Assembly (NCBI RefSeq): GCF_030818415.1
Contig: NZ_JAUTAE010000001.1
Span: 2,754,001-2,818,000 of the forward strand
Length of the DNA: 64,000 nt
Direction of reading: 5' to 3'
Source of the DNA: Sphingomonas sp. SORGH_AS_0950
GTDB taxonomy: Bacteria; Pseudomonadota; Alphaproteobacteria; Sphingomonadales; Sphingomonadaceae
A program made the translations under genes and the position numbers. The notes below the pieces were generated by a model. It worked only from the letters and a program-made list of their open reading frames with translations, did not search any database and had not been told where the DNA came from. Of the stretch, positions 17,524 through 26,561 are shown piece by piece. The first letter of the stretch is position 1, and each line of letters starts with the position of its first letter.

Positions 17524-20379
17524 ATGCGTATCAAGTCCGTGGCGCTGACCGGCGCCGCCGCCCTCGCGTTCGTCCTGCCGGGCCAGGCCGTTCTTGCACA
17601 GACCGCGGTCAAGGCCGCCGCCACCGCGAAGCCCGCGCCCGTATCGACCCTCGTGAAGGCGGTCGACATCCCCTATCAGACCTTCACCCTGAAGAACGGC
17701 CTGCGCGTCGTCGTCCATACCGACCGCAAGGCGCCCGTCGTCGCGGTCAGCGTCTGGTACGACGTCGGCTCGAAGCACGAGCCCAAGGGCAAGACCGGGT
17801 TCGCGCATCTGTTCGAGCATCTGATGTTCAACGGGTCGGAGAATGCGCCGGGCGACTTCTTCGCGCCGCTCAAGTCGGTGGGCGCGACCGACTATAACGG
17901 CACCACCTATTTCGACCGGACCAATTATTTCGAGACGGTGCCGACCGCCGCGCTCGACCGCGCGCTGTTCCTGGAATCGGACCGCATGGGCTATCTGCTC
18001 GGCGCGGTGACGCAGAGCGTGCTCGACGAGCAGCGCGGCGTCGTCCAGAACGAAAAGCGCCAGGGCGACAACCAGCCTTACGGCCTGACCCAGTACAAGA
18101 TCCTGGAGGGGCTGTTCCCCGCGGGCCATCCCTATGCCCATACCACCATCGGCTCGATGACCGATCTCGACGCCGCGACGCTCGACACGGTGAAGGACTG
18201 GTTCCGGCAGCATTACGGCCCCAATAATGCCGTGCTGGTGCTGGCGGGCGATATCGACGTCGCCACCGCCAAGCCGTTGGTGGAAAAATATTTCGGCGCG
18301 ATCCAGCCGGGCCCCAAGAGCGTCCTGCCGACCGTCGCCATCCCGACCCTGCCCGCGCCCGTCAACGAGGAGATGAAGGACCGCGTCGCCGCCGTCATGA
18401 TCAGCCGCAACTGGGCGGTGCCGGGGCTGAACGATCCCGAAAGCGCGCCGCTGGTGGTCGCGGGGTCGATCCTGGGCGGGCTGGCCTCGTCGCGGCTCGA
18501 CAATATCCTGGTCAAGCAGGAGAAGCTGGCGGTGCAGGTGTCGGCCAGCGATCGTCCCTTCGCACAGGTCGGCATGTTCAACATGACCGCGATCGTCCGC
18601 CCCGGCGTCGATCCGGCGCTGGTCGACAAGCGGATGCAGGAGATCCTGGCCGACTTCCTGAAGAACGGCCCGACCGCCGACGAGGTGCGGCGCGCCGTGA
18701 CCCGGTTCGTGTCGGGCCGTGTCGAGGGGCTGGAATCGGTCGGCGGCTTTGGCGGCAAGGCGGTGGCGCTGGCCGAGGGGGCGCTCTACTCCAACGATCC
18801 GGGCAAATATAAGAAGCAGTTGCTGGCGATCGCGGCGCAGACGCCCGCGACCGTCAAGGCGGTGGCCGATAAGTGGCTGTCGCGCCCGGCCTATACGCTG
18901 ACCGTCGTGCCCGGCGCGCGCGACGCCTATGAGGAGGCCAAGGTGCCGCCGCGCGCCGATGTGCCCGCCGCGCCCGACCAGCCGGTCAAGGGGACGCGCG
19001 GCAGCCTGCCCGAAGTCGGCGAGGTCAAGCCGCTGAGCTTCCCGGCGGTCGAGCGCAGCCGTCTGGCGAACGGGATCGAGCTGATCTACGCGCAGCGGAC
19101 CGCCGTGCCGGTGACGCAGATCGCGATGTCGTTCGACGCCGGGATCGCCGCCGACGTGCCCGGCAAGCTGGGGACGCAGCGCCTGGTCCAGTCGATGCTG
19201 GACGAGGGAACCACCCACCGCAACACGATCGCGATCGCCGAGGAGCAGGAGCGGCTGGGCGCCTCGATCGGGTCGAGTGCATCGAACGACCGCACGGTCG
19301 TCGGCCTCGACGTGCCGAGCGCCAATCTGGCGCCCGCGCTCGATCTCTATGCCGATATCGTCCGCAACCCCGCTTTCCCGGATGCCGAACTGGCGCGGGT
19401 CAAGGCGCAGACGCTGGCGGGTATCAAGCAGGAGCTGACCAGCCCGCAGGGGCTGGCGAGCCGTGTCCTGCCGCCGCTCGTCTATGGGCCGACCAGCCCC
19501 TATGCCAAGGCGCAGGGCGCGGGCGATCCGCAGGCGGTGGCGGCGCTGACCCGCGCCGACCTGATCGCGTTCCAGCAGGCGTGGCTGCGGCCCGACAAGG
19601 CAAAGATCTTCGTCACCTCCGACCGTCCGCTGGCCGAGGTGAAGGCGGCGCTCGACCGGGTGCTGGGCGACTGGCGCGGCACGGGCGCGGCGGGGGTCAA
19701 GAACTTCGCGGCGGGGCAGCCCTCGGCACCCAGGATCGTGCTGGTCAACCGGCCCGACAGCCCGCAGTCGATGATCCTGGCGGGCGCGCCGACGGGGCTG
19801 AAGGGCATCGACAATCTGCTGGTGCAGAACACCGCCAACGACGCGCTGGGCGGCAGCTTCCTCAGCCGGATCAACACCGATATCCGCGAGAACAAGCACT
19901 GGTCCTATGGCGTGCGCGGCGGCTTCCAGACCTCGGAATTCGCGGCGCCCTATGTCATGTCGGCGCCGGTGCAGGCGGACAAGACCGGCCCGTCGATCGA
20001 CGCGCTGCGCACCGACGTCACCGAATTCCTGACCACCAAGCCGATGGACCAGGTGGAGTTCGATCGCGCGATCACCGGGGCGATCCGCTCGCTGTCGGGC
20101 AGCTTCGAGACGTCGGGCGCGGTGCTGTCGGCGATGCAGGCCAACGACCTGTTCCGCCGTCCCGACGATTATTATGCGACGATCACCCGGCGGTATCAGG
20201 CGATGACGCTGCCCGAGCTGAACAAGTCGATCGAGGCGGCGTTGAACCCCAGGCAATTCATCTGGGTCGTGGTCGGCGATGCCAAGACGGTCAAGCCGCA
20301 GCTCGATACGCTGGGCCTGCCGGTCGAGGTGGTCGAGGCGGCCGATGTGGCGGGGCCCGCCCCCGCCGCCGGACAATAA
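17524..20379 (+). CDS. Periplasmic M16 (pitrilysin-type) zinc peptidase, two-domain
   Basis: The 951-residue protein has a signal peptide (MRIKSVALTGAAALAFVLPG, cleavage near VLAQT). Two tandem M16 domains follow, each with an active-type and an inactive-type lobe. The inverted zinc motif HxxEH is His95-Leu-Phe-Glu98-His99, with a downstream Glu in the EQRGVVQNEKRQ region. Such enzymes degrade oligopeptides in the periplasm. The ATG at 17524 is chosen because it gives the signal peptide; the frame is open further upstream into clpB promoter sequence. A small cytosolic protein follows 12 bases later. Confidence 0.92.
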   Translation: MRIKSVALTGAAALAFVLPGQAVLAQTAVKAAATAKPAPVSTLVKAVDIPYQTFTLKNGLRVVVHTDRKAPVVAVSVWYDVGSKHEPKGKTGFAHLFEHLMFNGSENAPGDFFAPLKSVGATDYNGTTYFDRTNYFETVPTAALDRALFLESDRMGYLLGAVTQSVLDEQRGVVQNEKRQGDNQPYGLTQYKILEGLFPAGHPYAHTTIGSMTDLDAATLDTVKDWFRQHYGPNNAVLVLAGDIDVATAKPLVEKYFGAIQPGPKSVLPTVAIPTLPAPVNEEMKDRVAAVMISRNWAVPGLNDPESAPLVVAGSILGGLASSRLDNILVKQEKLAVQVSASDRPFAQVGMFNMTAIVRPGVDPALVDKRMQEILADFLKNGPTADEVRRAVTRFVSGRVEGLESVGGFGGKAVALAEGALYSNDPGKYKKQLLAIAAQTPATVKAVADKWLSRPAYTLTVVPGARDAYEEAKVPPRADVPAAPDQPVKGTRGSLPEVGEVKPLSFPAVERSRLANGIELIYAQRTAVPVTQIAMSFDAGIAADVPGKLGTQRLVQSMLDEGTTHRNTIAIAEEQERLGASIGSSASNDRTVVGLDVPSANLAPALDLYADIVRNPAFPDAELARVKAQTLAGIKQELTSPQGLASRVLPPLVYGPTSPYAKAQGAGDPQAVAALTRADLIAFQQAWLRPDKAKIFVTSDRPLAEVKAALDRVLGDWRGTGAAGVKNFAAGQPSAPRIVLVNRPDSPQSMILAGAPTGLKGIDNLLVQNTANDALGGSFLSRINTDIRENKHWSYGVRGGFQTSEFAAPYVMSAPVQADKTGPSIDALRTDVTEFLTTKPMDQVEFDRAITGAIRSLSGSFETSGAVLSAMQANDLFRRPDDYYATITRRYQAMTLPELNKSIEAALNPRQFIWVVVGDAKTVKPQLDTLGLPVEVVEAADVAGPAPAAGQ

Positions 20380-20391
20380 GGGAGAGCGAAT

Positions 20392-20691
20392 ATGGCCGAC
20401 ATCGACGGCACCTGGAACTGCACCGTCAAGTCGCCCCTGGGCGACCAGGAGATGACCCTGACCGTCACCACCGAGGGTGATCGCTTCACCGGCTCGGGCG
20501 GCGGCCAGATGGGGGCGATGGATATCGAGGGGAGCGTGTCGGGCAACACGATCCACTGGAAGATGTCGATCTCCTCGCCCATGCCGATGACGCTGGACTG
20601 CGAAGCGACCGCCGATGGCGACACGCTGACCGGATCGGTCGGCGCGGGCGCGTTCGGCAGCTTCCCGCTGTCGGGCACGCGCGCGGGGTGA
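20392..20691 (+). CDS. Small conserved protein of unknown function
   Basis: The 99-residue product has no signal peptide or membrane segment. It is rich in Gly, Thr and Ser and reads as an all-beta domain with repeating strand pattern (GTWNCTVKSPLGDQEMTLTV, then GDRFTGSGGG, then GSVSGNTIHWKM, then DGDTLTGSVGAG), reminiscent of small lipocalin-like or DUF-type beta barrels. GGAGAG lies before the ATG. It shares a transcript with the M16 peptidase and is followed by a hairpin terminator. Function is not predicted. Confidence 0.7.
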   Translation: MADIDGTWNCTVKSPLGDQEMTLTVTTEGDRFTGSGGGQMGAMDIEGSVSGNTIHWKMSISSPMPMTLDCEATADGDTLTGSVGAGAFGSFPLSGTRAG

Positions 20692-20712
20692 TTTTTACGC
20701 CTTGAGCGGGGG

Positions 20713-20750
20713 AAGGGCGGTGCGTCGCAGGACGGGCCGCCCTTTTTCTT
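20713..20750 (+). terminator. Rho-independent terminator after the M16 operon
   Basis: AAGGGCGG and CCGCCCTT form a stem around a loop of about 16 bases, followed by TTTTTCTTT. It lies 22 bases after the stop of the small protein gene. Confidence 0.7.
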
Positions 20751-20764
20751 TGGGGGTTTCCCTT

Positions 20765-20847
20765 GGCCTTCGACTTCGCTCAGGCTGAACGTCGGGTGGA
20801 ATGGGTCTTTGCCCGCAGCCGTTCAGGCTGAGCGAAGTCGAAGCCCA
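20765..20847. repeat. Family A inverted-repeat element
   Basis: The left arm GGCCTTCGACTTCGCTCAGG (continuing CTGAACG) faces the right arm CGTTCAGGCTGAGCGAAGTC (continuing GAAG) across about 28 bases. The two arms can pair into a long hairpin. Seven further loci in this window carry the same motif, always outside genes. Confidence 0.9.
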
Positions 20848-20929
20848 TGCACAGACACCCGCCCCATAACCGCTTCAATTCCCGCCAAATCCCGTTACGC
20901 TGGCGGTCGAAAACCAAAAGGGGGCAAGC

Positions 20930-22735
20930 ATGATCGACCGGCGGCATTTCCTGGGGGGCACGGCGGCGCTGGCCGTGGCGGCGGGCAGCGAGGGGGTTCT
21001 GGCCCAGACCAGCGCATCCGCCCGCCTGACCGCGCTGTTCGACACGCTGGTCCAGGAACAGCTTCGCCGCAGTCCGGAGGGCGCGACCAGCCTTGGCCTC
21101 GACACCGGCGCCAATGCCGATCTGCGGGGGCGTCTGTCTGATCAGTCCCCCGCCGGGATCGCGGCGGCGAAGGCGGCGACCAAGGCCGATCTGGCCCGGC
21201 TCCAGGCGATCGACCCCGCCACCCTGTCGCCAGAGGAGCGGATCGACCTGGAATCGGTCCTCTATACCCGGCGCTCGGCGGAAGCAGTGCAGGCGTTCGA
21301 TTTCGGCGGCTATTCCTATGGGCCCAGCCCCTATGTCGTGTCGCAGCTGTCGGGCGCCTATCAGTCGGTCCCCGACTTTCTCGACACCAAGCACAAGATC
21401 GCCAATGCGGGCGATGCCGACGCCTATCTGATGCGGCTGCGCGCCTTCGGGCAGCAGATGGACGCGCAGACCGACCGGATGCGCCACGATGCGGGGCAGG
21501 GGGTGGTGCCGCCCGACTTCATCCTCGACCTTGCGATCGAACAGATGGGCAAGACCCGCCAGCCCGCGAGCGAGGCGCTGGTCGTCCGGTCGCTCGCGCG
21601 CCGCGCCGCCGAAAAGGGGCTGGGCGACCGCCATGCGCAGGCGGCCACGAAAATCTATGAGGCGGAGGTGCTGCCCGCGCTGGATCGCCAGCTCGCCTAT
21701 GCCAAGGCGTTGCGGGCCAAGGCGACGCATGATGCGGGCGTGTGGAAACTGCGCGAGGGGGCGGCCTATTATCCGGTCGCGCTCAAGGCCAATACGACGA
21801 CCAGCTTCTCGCCCGACGAGGTCCATCGCTTCGGCCGCGACCAGGCGGCGATGCTGTCCGCCCGGCTCGACGCGCTGCTGAAGAAGCAGGGTTTCACCAA
21901 GGGCACGGTGGGGCAGCGCATGGCCGCGCTCTACAAGAATCCCGATCAGCTCTATCCCAATACCGACGAGGGCAAGCGCGCCGCCATCGCCTATTGCAAC
22001 GCGCGGCTGGATGCGATCCGCACCCGCCTGTCGCAGGTGTTCGAACGCATGCCGCCCTATGGCTTCGAAGTGCGCCGTGTGCCGCCCCAGACCGAGGCGG
22101 GCGCGGCGGCGGCCTTTGCGCAGGGGCCCGCGATCGACGGATCGCGCCCCGGCCTGGTCTATTTCAACCTGAAGGACAGCGCCGACTGGCCCAAATTCTG
22201 CCTGGCCACGACCGTCTATCACGAAGGGTTGCCGGGGCATCAGATGGAGGGCGGGCTGGCGCTGTCCAACACGCGGCTGCCGCTGATCCGCAAGCTCAAC
22301 GGCTTTTCGGGTTATGGCGAAGGCTGGGCGCTCTATGCCGAGCAGCTGGCGGACGAGATCGGCATGTATGACGACGATCCGCTGGGGCAGCTGGGCTATC
22401 TGAAGTTCCTGCTGTTCCGCGCCAATCGCTGCGTGGTCGATACCGGGCTTCACCATATGCGCTGGACCCGCGAACAGGCGATCCGCCATTTCGTCGAGGC
22501 CGAGGGCGAGGCGGAGGGGTTCGCGACGCGCGAGGTCGAACGCTACTGCGTCAATCCCGGCCAGGCGGCGAGCTACAAGCTGGGCCATTCGGTCTTTGTC
22601 GACATTCGCGAGTCCGCCCGGAAGCAGCAGGGCGCGCGGTTCGACCTGAAGGCGTTCCATACCGCCGTGCTGCGCCACGGCCGCGTGCCGCTCGACGTGT
22701 TGCGCCGGATCGGCGAGGACTGGGCGCGGACTTGA
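20930..22735 (+). CDS. DUF885 family metallopeptidase-like protein, Tat-exported
   Basis: The 601-residue protein starts MIDRRHFLGGTAALAVAAGS, a twin-arginine signal (RRHFLG) followed by a hydrophobic stretch and an AQT cleavage region. The body matches DUF885, predicted zinc peptidases related to carboxypeptidase Taq-like folds. The metal motif appears as HEGLPGH at about residues 431-437, followed by a Glu-containing YGEGWALYAEQLADEIGMY segment. It is therefore probably a folded periplasmic metalloenzyme. Substrates of the family are undefined. A TonB-like gene follows 45 bases downstream. Confidence 0.85.
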   Translation: MIDRRHFLGGTAALAVAAGSEGVLAQTSASARLTALFDTLVQEQLRRSPEGATSLGLDTGANADLRGRLSDQSPAGIAAAKAATKADLARLQAIDPATLSPEERIDLESVLYTRRSAEAVQAFDFGGYSYGPSPYVVSQLSGAYQSVPDFLDTKHKIANAGDADAYLMRLRAFGQQMDAQTDRMRHDAGQGVVPPDFILDLAIEQMGKTRQPASEALVVRSLARRAAEKGLGDRHAQAATKIYEAEVLPALDRQLAYAKALRAKATHDAGVWKLREGAAYYPVALKANTTTSFSPDEVHRFGRDQAAMLSARLDALLKKQGFTKGTVGQRMAALYKNPDQLYPNTDEGKRAAIAYCNARLDAIRTRLSQVFERMPPYGFEVRRVPPQTEAGAAAAFAQGPAIDGSRPGLVYFNLKDSADWPKFCLATTVYHEGLPGHQMEGGLALSNTRLPLIRKLNGFSGYGEGWALYAEQLADEIGMYDDDPLGQLGYLKFLLFRANRCVVDTGLHHMRWTREQAIRHFVEAEGEAEGFATREVERYCVNPGQAASYKLGHSVFVDIRESARKQQGARFDLKAFHTAVLRHGRVPLDVLRRIGEDWART

Positions 22736-22780
22736 CGTCGATCAGCATCGCGGTGATCCTCCGTCCGGGAGAATAGCGCG

Positions 22781-23593
22781 ATGCAGGACAGCGTTTCGGT
22801 CCGGCGGGATCATGGGCGGCGATCGGTGGCGGTCGTCGCCACGGTCGCGGTCCATGCCGCGATCCTGGCGCTGCTGATCTGGGGACAGCCCCGGCATCGC
22901 CTGACCGACGACCCGGCCCGGCCGCTGCTGACGCTGTTCGACGTGCCCCGCCCGCCGGAGCCTCCGCCCGTCCCCGTGCCGCCGCCGCCGGTCGCACCCG
23001 CCCCGGTCAAGCGCGAGAGCCTGGTGCCGCGTCCGACCGCCGGGGGCGGATCGCCACGCCCGGCGCCCGCGCGTCCCGCCCGACAGGCCGCCCCGGCGGC
23101 GGTCGCGCCTGCCCGGTTCGACATGGTCGACCTGCCCGCCCCGGCGGCGGGATTGGCGGCCGAGCCGGCCTTGCGCGTCGGGACGGCGATCTCGGATGGG
23201 CTGGGGACGGGAATCGCCAGCGGGCGCGGGACGGGCGGCGAGGGGCGCGGCACCGGTAGTGGACGCGGCGACGGCGATGGTCCGGGCGAAGGGCGGCTCC
23301 GCTACGCGCTTGCCGAATGGATCGAAAAGCCGCCGCAGGAGCTGATCGACAAAGCCTTTCCCAAAATGGCTTGGGCGGGCGGGGTCAGCGGCATCGCGGT
23401 GCTGCTATGCGACGTGCCCCGGCCGGGAACGCCCAAAAGCTGTTCGATCGCGGCGGAGCGTCCCAAGGGGCGTGGTTTCGGCGCGGCGGCATTGGGGCTC
23501 TACCGGCAATTCCGGATCCGGCCGGTGATGAAGGGCGATCAGGTCTATCAGGCGCAGGTGCTGGTGCCCGTGACCTTCACCGTCCGGCGATAG
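22781..23593 (+). CDS. TonB-like energy transducer protein
   Basis: The 270-residue protein has a short basic cytoplasmic tail, one membrane anchor at about residues 16-36 (SVAVVATVAVHAAILALLIW), a Pro-rich stretch (PRPPEPPPVPVPPPPVAPAP) and a Gly/Arg-rich linker (about 145-170). The C-terminal domain ends in LYRQFRIRPVMKGDQVYQAQVLVPVTFTVRR, which fits a TonB_C fold of the kind that contacts TonB-dependent receptors. The His in the anchor and the Pro-rich spacer are also TonB hallmarks. ExbB and ExbD are not in the window, so partners are unknown. Confidence 0.75.
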   Translation: MQDSVSVRRDHGRRSVAVVATVAVHAAILALLIWGQPRHRLTDDPARPLLTLFDVPRPPEPPPVPVPPPPVAPAPVKRESLVPRPTAGGGSPRPAPARPARQAAPAAVAPARFDMVDLPAPAAGLAAEPALRVGTAISDGLGTGIASGRGTGGEGRGTGSGRGDGDGPGEGRLRYALAEWIEKPPQELIDKAFPKMAWAGGVSGIAVLLCDVPRPGTPKSCSIAAERPKGRGFGAAALGLYRQFRIRPVMKGDQVYQAQVLVPVTFTVRR

Positions 23594-23605
23594 CGTGACG
23601 CCCGC

Positions 23606-24661
23606 TCAGCGCGTCACGCGCGTGATATGCCCCATCTTGCGCCCCGGCCGCGACTCGGCCTTGCCATAGAGGTGGAGATGGGTGCCCTTTTCGGTGAACG
23701 CGCCGTCCCAGGCATCGTCGCCGATCAGATTCTCCATCTGCACCCACGCACCCGTCAGCGACGTGTCGCCCAGCGGCAGGCCGCAAATCGCGCGGATATG
23801 ATTCTCGAACTGCGAGGTTTCGGCGCCCTCGATCGTCCAATGGCCCGAATTGTGGACGCGCGGGGCCATCTCGTTGAAGACGGGGCCGTTCTCGGTCGCG
23901 AAGAATTCGCAGGCCAGCACCCCGACATAGCCCAGCTGCTCGGCGATGCGGATGGCGAGCGCGGTCGCCTCCTCGGCCTGCGCCCCGATCTCGGGCGGCG
24001 CGGGCAGGGTGGAGGTGCGCAGGATCGCGTCGCGGTGGATATTGTGCGGCGGGTCGTAGCGGACGGTCGTCCCGTCGGTCCCGCGCGCCACCAGGATCGA
24101 GAATTCATGGCTGAAATGGATGAACCCCTCCAGCACGGCGGGGCCGCCAATCGCTTCCCAGGCGGCGGGGGCATCGGCCATCTCGCGGATCAGCGCCTGG
24201 CCCTTGCCGTCATAGCCGAAGCGCGTGGTCTTCAGGATCGCGGGGCAGCCGATCCGCTCCAGCGCGGCGGTCAGGTCGGCGGCGGAATTGACCGCGGCCC
24301 AGGGGGCGGGGCGGCCGCCAACCTTCTCGACGAAGCTCTTCTCGGCGATCCGGTCCTGCGCGACGCGCAGCGCGGCGGGCGCGGGATGGACGGGCAGCCG
24401 CTCGGCCAGCCATTCGACCGGCGTCACATCGACATTCTCGAACTCATAGGTGACGACGTCGCAGGCGGCGGCGAAGTCGGCGAGCACGACCGTATTGTGA
24501 TAATCGGCGCGGGTCAGCGCGGACGCGGTCTGCGCCGCGACGCTTTCCTCGTCGGGGGCGAGCACATGGGTGCGATACCCCAGTTGCGCGGCCGCCACCG
24601 CCAGCATCCGGCCCAGCTGGCCGCCACCCAGAATCCCGATCGTCGAACCCGGCTTCAGCAT
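23606..24661 (-). CDS. purK: N5-carboxyaminoimidazole ribonucleotide synthase
   Basis: PurK carboxylates aminoimidazole ribonucleotide using ATP and bicarbonate in purine synthesis. The 351-residue protein starts STIGILGGGQLGRMLAVAA, has the ATP-grasp core with AILKTTRFGYDGKGQ and the catalytic loop EMAPRVHNSGHWTIEGAETSQFE-type sequence, and the usual C-terminal domain. It follows purE by four bases on the same strand. It converges with the TonB-like gene. Confidence 0.97.
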   Translation of the reverse strand: MLKPGSTIGILGGGQLGRMLAVAAAQLGYRTHVLAPDEESVAAQTASALTRADYHNTVVLADFAAACDVVTYEFENVDVTPVEWLAERLPVHPAPAALRVAQDRIAEKSFVEKVGGRPAPWAAVNSAADLTAALERIGCPAILKTTRFGYDGKGQALIREMADAPAAWEAIGGPAVLEGFIHFSHEFSILVARGTDGTTVRYDPPHNIHRDAILRTSTLPAPPEIGAQAEEATALAIRIAEQLGYVGVLACEFFATENGPVFNEMAPRVHNSGHWTIEGAETSQFENHIRAICGLPLGDTSLTGAWVQMENLIGDDAWDGAFTEKGTHLHLYGKAESRPGRKMGHITRVTR

Positions 24662-24665
24662 CGGC

Positions 24666-25145
24666 TTACCCTTGCGGATCGTTGGCGACGCCGTCGGTCT
24701 GGCGCTGGCGCCAGTCCTTCAGACGCTCGGCGAGGTCTTCGTCGGAGAGCGACAGGATCGAGGCGGCGAGCAGGCCCGCATTGATCGCGCCCGCCTTGCC
24801 GATGGCCAGCGTGCCGACGGGAATGCCGCCGGGCATCTGGACGATCGAGAGCAGGCTATCCATGCCCTTCAGCGCCTTGGACTCGACCGGCACGCCCAGC
24901 ACCGGCAGATGGGTCATCGACGCGGCCATGCCGGGGAGGTGCGCCGCGCCGCCCGCGCCCGCAATAATGACCTTGATCCCGCGATCGGCGGCGGTGGTGG
25001 CGTAATCGAACAGGCGCTGCGGCGTGCGGTGCGCGGAGACGACTCGGGTCTCATGCGCCACGCCCAGCGCCTCCAGCGTCTCGGCGGCATGCCGCATGGT
25101 TTCCCAGTCCGAAGTGGACCCCATGATGATCCCGACCGACGTCAT
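24666..25145 (-). CDS. purE: N5-carboxyaminoimidazole ribonucleotide mutase
   Basis: PurE moves the carboxyl group of N5-CAIR to give CAIR, the step after PurK. The 159-residue protein has the class I PurE signature: [14 protein letters not shown], then [13 protein letters not shown] with the catalytic His, then [13 protein letters not shown] and the [17 protein letters not shown] segment. Length is typical. It is the first gene of a purE-purK operon whose leader carries repeat sequences. Confidence 0.97.
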   Translation of the reverse strand: MTSVGIIMGSTSDWETMRHAAETLEALGVAHETRVVSAHRTPQRLFDYATTAADRGIKVIIAGAGGAAHLPGMAASMTHLPVLGVPVESKALKGMDSLLSIVQMPGGIPVGTLAIGKAGAINAGLLAASILSLSDEDLAERLKDWRQRQTDGVANDPQG

Positions 25146-25281
25146 ATCCGCTGTTCCGCCTTAGCCCCTTTGGCCCCGTTGCCGGGGAAACGGGCTGCCT
25201 AGCGGGACGGGGCGAGGGGGGCAAGTTTCCGTATGCGTTCGGGTATGGTGGCGGGCGATTTTGCCGGAGCGTGGGGGCGTG

Positions 25282-25312
25282 GGCTTCGACTTCGCTCAGC
25301 CTGAACGGAGGA
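25282..25312. repeat. Family A element, single arm
   Basis: A single copy of the GCTTCGACTTCGCTCAGCCT motif (continuing GAACGGAGG), without a facing arm nearby. It sits at the left of a 447-base gene-free stretch between purE and gpmA (25146-25592), followed by the CGCGGAG array. Confidence 0.85.
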
Positions 25313-25319
25313 TGGAGTT

Positions 25320-25546
25320 TGGTTCGCGCGGAGACGCGGAGACGCGGAGGTGTCGGTAGGGGCCGCCGCGTAGCCCTCCCCGTCGAACGGAAGACGATGG
25401 CAGGCTCCGATGGGAACAATAGACCTGCCGCGCGGACCAACTCTCCGCGCCTCCGCGCCTCCGCGCGAACAAAAATCTTCGCGGCTTCGCGGCTTCGCGT
25501 GAAATCAAATGGTTCACGCGAAGCCGCGATGGCGCGAAGAGGTTGG
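25320..25546. repeat. CGCGGAG / CTTCGCGG short-period inverted arrays (family D)
   Basis: The gap between purE and gpmA holds two nested structures. CGCGGAGACGCGGAGACGCG near 25326 faces its complement-like CTCCGCGCCTCCGCGCCTCC near 25441, about 90 bases apart; both have an eight-base period. Next to this, CTTCGCGGCTTCGCGGCTTC (from 25479) faces TTCACGCGAAGCCGCG (from 25514) across nine bases. No convincing ORF is present. Function is unknown. It looks like a decaying mobile palindromic unit rather than a CRISPR, as there are no spacers of constant length. Confidence 0.8.
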
Positions 25547-25592
25547 GACGTGAGGCGATCGCGGGTTAGATCGCCCCCCGTCTCCCGATCGC

Positions 25593-26279
25593 TTAGCGCT
25601 CGGACAGATAATAGCGGTCCGTCGGCGTCAGGTCGTCGGCCAGCTCATAGACGATCGGCTGCGCGGTCGGGATTTCCAGGCCGGTGATCTCGTCGTCGGG
25701 GATGTTCGACAGATGCTTGACCAGCGCGCGCAGCGAGTTGCCGTGCGCCGAGATCAGCACGCGGTTGCCGTCGCGCAGCGCAGGCGCGATGCGCTCTTCC
25801 CAATAGGGCAGGACGCGCGCGATCGTGTCCTTCAGGCTCTCGGTCTGCGGCACGTCGATGCCCGCATAGCGGCGGTCGCCCGACACGTCGAACTCGCCGC
25901 CCGCATCCGCCGGGGGCGGTGGCACGTCGAAGCTGCGGCGCCAGATCTTGACCTGCTCGTCGCCATGCTTGGCCGCCGTCTCCGCCTTGTCCAGGCCGGT
26001 CAGCCCGCCATAATGGCGCTCGTTCAGCCGCCAATGCTTCTCGGTCGGCAGCCAGAGGCGGCCCATCGTCTCCAGCGCCAGGTTCAGCGTCTTGATCGCG
26101 CGGGTCTGGAGGCTGGTGAAGGTCAGGTCGAAGTCGAGGCCCTTCTCGGCCATCATCGCACCCGCCGCGCGCGCCTCGGCCGCACCCTGTGCGGTCACGT
26201 CGACATCCCACCAGCCGGTGAAGCGGTTCTCGAGATTCCAGGCGGACTGGCCGTGGCGGATCAGGACGAGCTGGGGCAT
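25593..26279 (-). CDS. gpmA: 2,3-bisphosphoglycerate-dependent phosphoglycerate mutase
   Basis: GpmA interconverts 3- and 2-phosphoglycerate in glycolysis and gluconeogenesis. The 228-residue protein opens [22 protein letters not shown], with the phosphorylated His in RHG. It contains [17 protein letters not shown] and the second catalytic His in [18 protein letters not shown] at 26279 is chosen because AAGGAG lies upstream and the conserved N terminus starts there; the frame extends 15 codons further without support. Length is slightly shorter than the E. coli enzyme, as in many alphaproteobacteria. Confidence 0.96.
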   Translation of the reverse strand: MPQLVLIRHGQSAWNLENRFTGWWDVDVTAQGAAEARAAGAMMAEKGLDFDLTFTSLQTRAIKTLNLALETMGRLWLPTEKHWRLNERHYGGLTGLDKAETAAKHGDEQVKIWRRSFDVPPPPADAGGEFDVSGDRRYAGIDVPQTESLKDTIARVLPYWEERIAPALRDGNRVLISAHGNSLRALVKHLSNIPDDEITGLEIPTAQPIVYELADDLTPTDRYYLSER

Positions 26280-26336
26280 GGAAACTCCTTCAAAGTGATG
26301 AGGCCCGCATAGAGCGGCGGGCACGCGGGGTCGAGG

Positions 26337-26561
26337 TCAGCCGCGAAAACGGCCTTGCGTGGAGGCGGGATTGGCCTTCAGCACGCGGCCCATGCGGGTC
26401 GGCCGGTCGAGCAGCTCGCCGCCGCAATCGGGGCAGATCTCGTCCAGTTCGTCGGCGCATTCGGCGCAGAAGGTGGTTTCCAGCGAGCAGATGAAGGCGC
26501 CGCCCTGGGACGGGGGCAGGTCCGCGCCGCAGCGCTCGCAATCGGGACGCATCTCCAGCAT
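26337..26561 (-). CDS. DUF1272 zinc-ribbon-like protein
   Basis: The 74-residue protein begins [17 protein letters not shown] and carries three CxxC-type pairs (C8/C11, C32/C35 in FCAECAD, C43/C46 in CPDCGG) plus Cys25, matching DUF1272. It probably binds one or two zinc ions. Its role is unknown. The ATG overlaps the stop codon of glmM (TGATG), so the two genes are likely co-translated. The basic C-terminal tail (PTRMGRVLKANPASTQGRFRG) could bind nucleic acid; that is speculation. Confidence 0.85.
   Translation of the reverse strand: MLEMRPDCERCGADLPPSQGGAFICSLETTFCAECADELDEICPDCGGELLDRPTRMGRVLKANPASTQGRFRG

Noticed and set aside
17497..20556. 1019-codon open frame antisense to the M16 peptidase
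   Set aside because: Low-complexity His/Arg/Gly-rich product without motifs, spanning two real plus-strand genes.
25320..25546. CRISPR-like array
   Set aside because: Units are only about eight bases, with no constant-length unique spacers and no cas genes; arms are inverted copies instead.
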